Part shown: positions 62,810 through 64,000 of the stretch, in pieces | Layout: each line of letters begins with the position of its first letter | Position numbering within the stretch: position 1 is the stretch's first letter | From: Ignavibacteriota bacterium | GTDB taxonomy: Bacteria > Bacteroidota > Ignavibacteria > SZUA-365 | Assembly: GCA_016218045.1 (NCBI GenBank) | Contig: JACRFB010000040.1 | Span: 248,001-312,000, forward strand | DNA: 64,000 nt | Direction of reading: 5' to 3' | Made by a program: the position numbers and the translations under genes | Notes under the pieces: generated by a model | Seen by the model: the letters and a program-made list of their open reading frames with translations, nothing else | Database searches by the model: none | What the model was told of the DNA's origin: nothing

Positions 62810-64000
62810 CTACTCCACTGTGACGCTCTTTGCGAGATTCCTGGGCTGATCGACGTCGCAGCCACGGTAGACGGCGGTGTAGTATGCGAGCAACTGCAGG
62901 GGAATAATTGTGAGGAGCGGGCTGAGGAAGTCCACTGTCTTCGGCACCTCGATGACGTGCTGGGCCATGTCCTCGATGATGGAATCATCGTGGTTCACGA
63001 CGGCGATCACCCGGCCTTTGCGCGCGCGCACTTCCTGGATGTTGCTGATCACTTTCTCGTGTATCCTGTCCTGCGGCGCAATAAACACCACGGGCATGTT
63101 CTCGTCGATCAGCGCGATCGGGCCATGTTTCATCTCGGCCGCGGGATAGCCCTCGGCATGAATGTACGAGATCTCCTTGAGTTTGAGCGCTCCTTCGAGC
63201 GCGGTCGGGAAATTGTAGCCGCGGCCGAGATACAGGGCGTTGTTCGCGGCGGCGTTCTGTTCCGCGAGACGACGGATCGGCTCCGTGCGGTTCAGAATTT
63301 CCCGGACCTTGTCCGGTATCTTCAGCAGCTCGTCGGCGAAGCGCTGGCCGTCTTCCAGAGAAATGAAACCACGGTTGCGCCCGAGCATCAGCGTAAGCAG
63401 GGAAAGCACCACGAGCTGCGATGTAAACGCCTTGGTCGATGCCACGCCGATTTCGGGTCCCGCGTGGGTGAACACGCCGGCCTTCGTTTCGCGCGCGATG
63501 GTGCTGCCCACGACGTTGCAGATGCCGACAACCGTCGCGCCGCGTTTCTGGGCCTCGCGCAGTGCCGCGAGTGTGTCGGCTGTCTCGCCGCTCTGGCTTA
63601 TGGCGATGATGACGTCGTCTTCCGTGATGATCGGATTCCTGTAACGGAATTCCGAGGCGTATTCCACTTCAACGGGGATGCGCGCGTACTGCTCCAGCAT
63701 GTATTCACCGACCAGCGCCGCGTGCCACGAGGTACCGCAGGCCGTGATGATGATGCGCCGCGCGTTGGTCAGGGCCGTGGTGACGTCGCGCAGGCCGCCG
63801 AGTTTTGCCGTGCCCTTGTCGCGAAGTATGCGACCGCGCATCGAATCCATGATCGTCTGCGGCTGCTCGTGAATCTCCTTGAGCATAAAATGTTCGTAGC
63901 CGCCCTTTTCGATCTGTTCGATGTCGTACGTGATCTCCTCGATCTTGTGCTCGATGACTTCGTCGCCGATTGTCTTCACCTCGCAGCCGTCACGTGTGAG
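62810..64000 (-). CDS. glmS: Glutamine-fructose-6-phosphate aminotransferase, C-terminal part (5' end outside window)
   Basis: The frame is open to the right edge. The visible ~396 residues hold the end of the glutaminase-isomerase linker and both SIS sugar-isomerase domains: TACGTSWHAALVGEYMLEQ, ISQSGETADTLAALRE, TKAFTSQLVVLSLL, LGRGYNFPTALEGALKLKE and the terminal NLAKSVTVE. The N-terminal glutaminase domain with Cys1 lies beyond the window. The enzyme makes glucosamine-6-phosphate, precursor of UDP-GlcNAc. It heads a unit with the deacetylase and nadA. Confidence 0.95.
   Translation of the reverse strand, partial: LTRDGCEVKTIGDEVIEHKIEEITYDIEQIEKGGYEHFMLKEIHEQPQTIMDSMRGRILRDKGTAKLGGLRDVTTALTNARRIIITACGTSWHAALVGEYMLEQYARIPVEVEYASEFRYRNPIITEDDVIIAISQSGETADTLAALREAQKRGATVVGICNVVGSTIARETKAGVFTHAGPEIGVASTKAFTSQLVVLSLLTLMLGRNRGFISLEDGQRFADELLKIPDKVREILNRTEPIRRLAEQNAAANNALYLGRGYNFPTALEGALKLKEISYIHAEGYPAAEMKHGPIALIDENMPVVFIAPQDRIHEKVISNIQEVRARKGRVIAVVNHDDSIIEDMAQHVIEVPKTVDFLSPLLTIIPLQLLAYYTAVYRGCDVDQPRNLAKSVTVE

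Overview
The window is a dense, GC-rich bacterial chromosome segment with short intergenic gaps and long co-directional runs. No insertion sequences, CRISPR arrays or rRNA genes were seen, and one tRNA gene was found. The best guess is a member of the Bacteroidota/Chlorobiota (FCB) group, such as an Ignavibacteria- or Kapabacteria-like lineage. Evidence for this is a type IX secretion (T9SS) sorting tail on a surface protein at 58442-60856, an AraC regulator carrying a heavy-metal-associated (HMA) domain typical of Bacteroidota at 7169-7762, and several promoters resembling the Bacteroidota -33/-7 pattern. The assignment is inference, not proof.

Layout. 1-4800: end of a SpoIIE-type phosphatase, YajQ, a periplasmic amidase, two small zinc/cysteine proteins, a CoA-binding protein and an exported hypothetical. 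4860-8328 (minus): CYTH protein, HMA-AraC regulator and CopA copper ATPase, with an operator-like dyad before copA. 8504-18516 (minus): gcvP, then the classic lipid cluster yceD-rpmF-plsX-fabH-fabD-fabG-acpP-fabF-rnc. 18734-20245: a multi-pass GT-C-like membrane protein. 20265-23833 (minus): tRNA-His, hisS and a histidine ammonia-lyase-like gene. 24572-32836 (minus): an Rrf2 regulator followed by a probable seven-gene nitrite ammonification operon (membrane polyferredoxin, outer-membrane porin, NrfH, NrfA, DUF438/hemerythrin protein, DUF1858/DUF2249 protein, octaheme HAO-like cytochrome), ending in a strong terminator. 33035-38351 (plus): cupredoxin, porin, histidine kinase and NtrC-type regulator. 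38406-40466: YbjQ and a fused FtcD. 40478-44775 (minus): a MacAB-like export system. 45049-48762: single-heme lipoprotein, beta-propeller, and two exported proteins of unknown function. 49076-53372 (plus): nucleotide-sugar and polysaccharide genes. 53378-56355: redoxin, dihydrolipoyl dehydrogenase, BtpA-like protein. 56371-60856 (minus): OmpA-family protein and a VCBS-repeat surface protein. 61078-64000 (minus): glmS (partial), PIG-L deacetylase, nadA.

The most unusual element is the tRNA-His/HisRS pair. The tRNA gene encodes no G-1 residue and has G1:U72, discriminator A73 and U20a, which are the features of the aberrant Caulobacter-type tRNA-His. The adjacent 521-residue HisRS carries motifs of the matching divergent synthetase. 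Both lie directly upstream of, and probably co-transcribe with, a histidine ammonia-lyase-like gene that has a large charged insertion. The second standout is the nitrite ammonification operon, which combines NrfHA, an octaheme HAO-like cytochrome, nitrosative-stress-type proteins and its own outer-membrane channel behind a cysteine-containing Rrf2 regulator.
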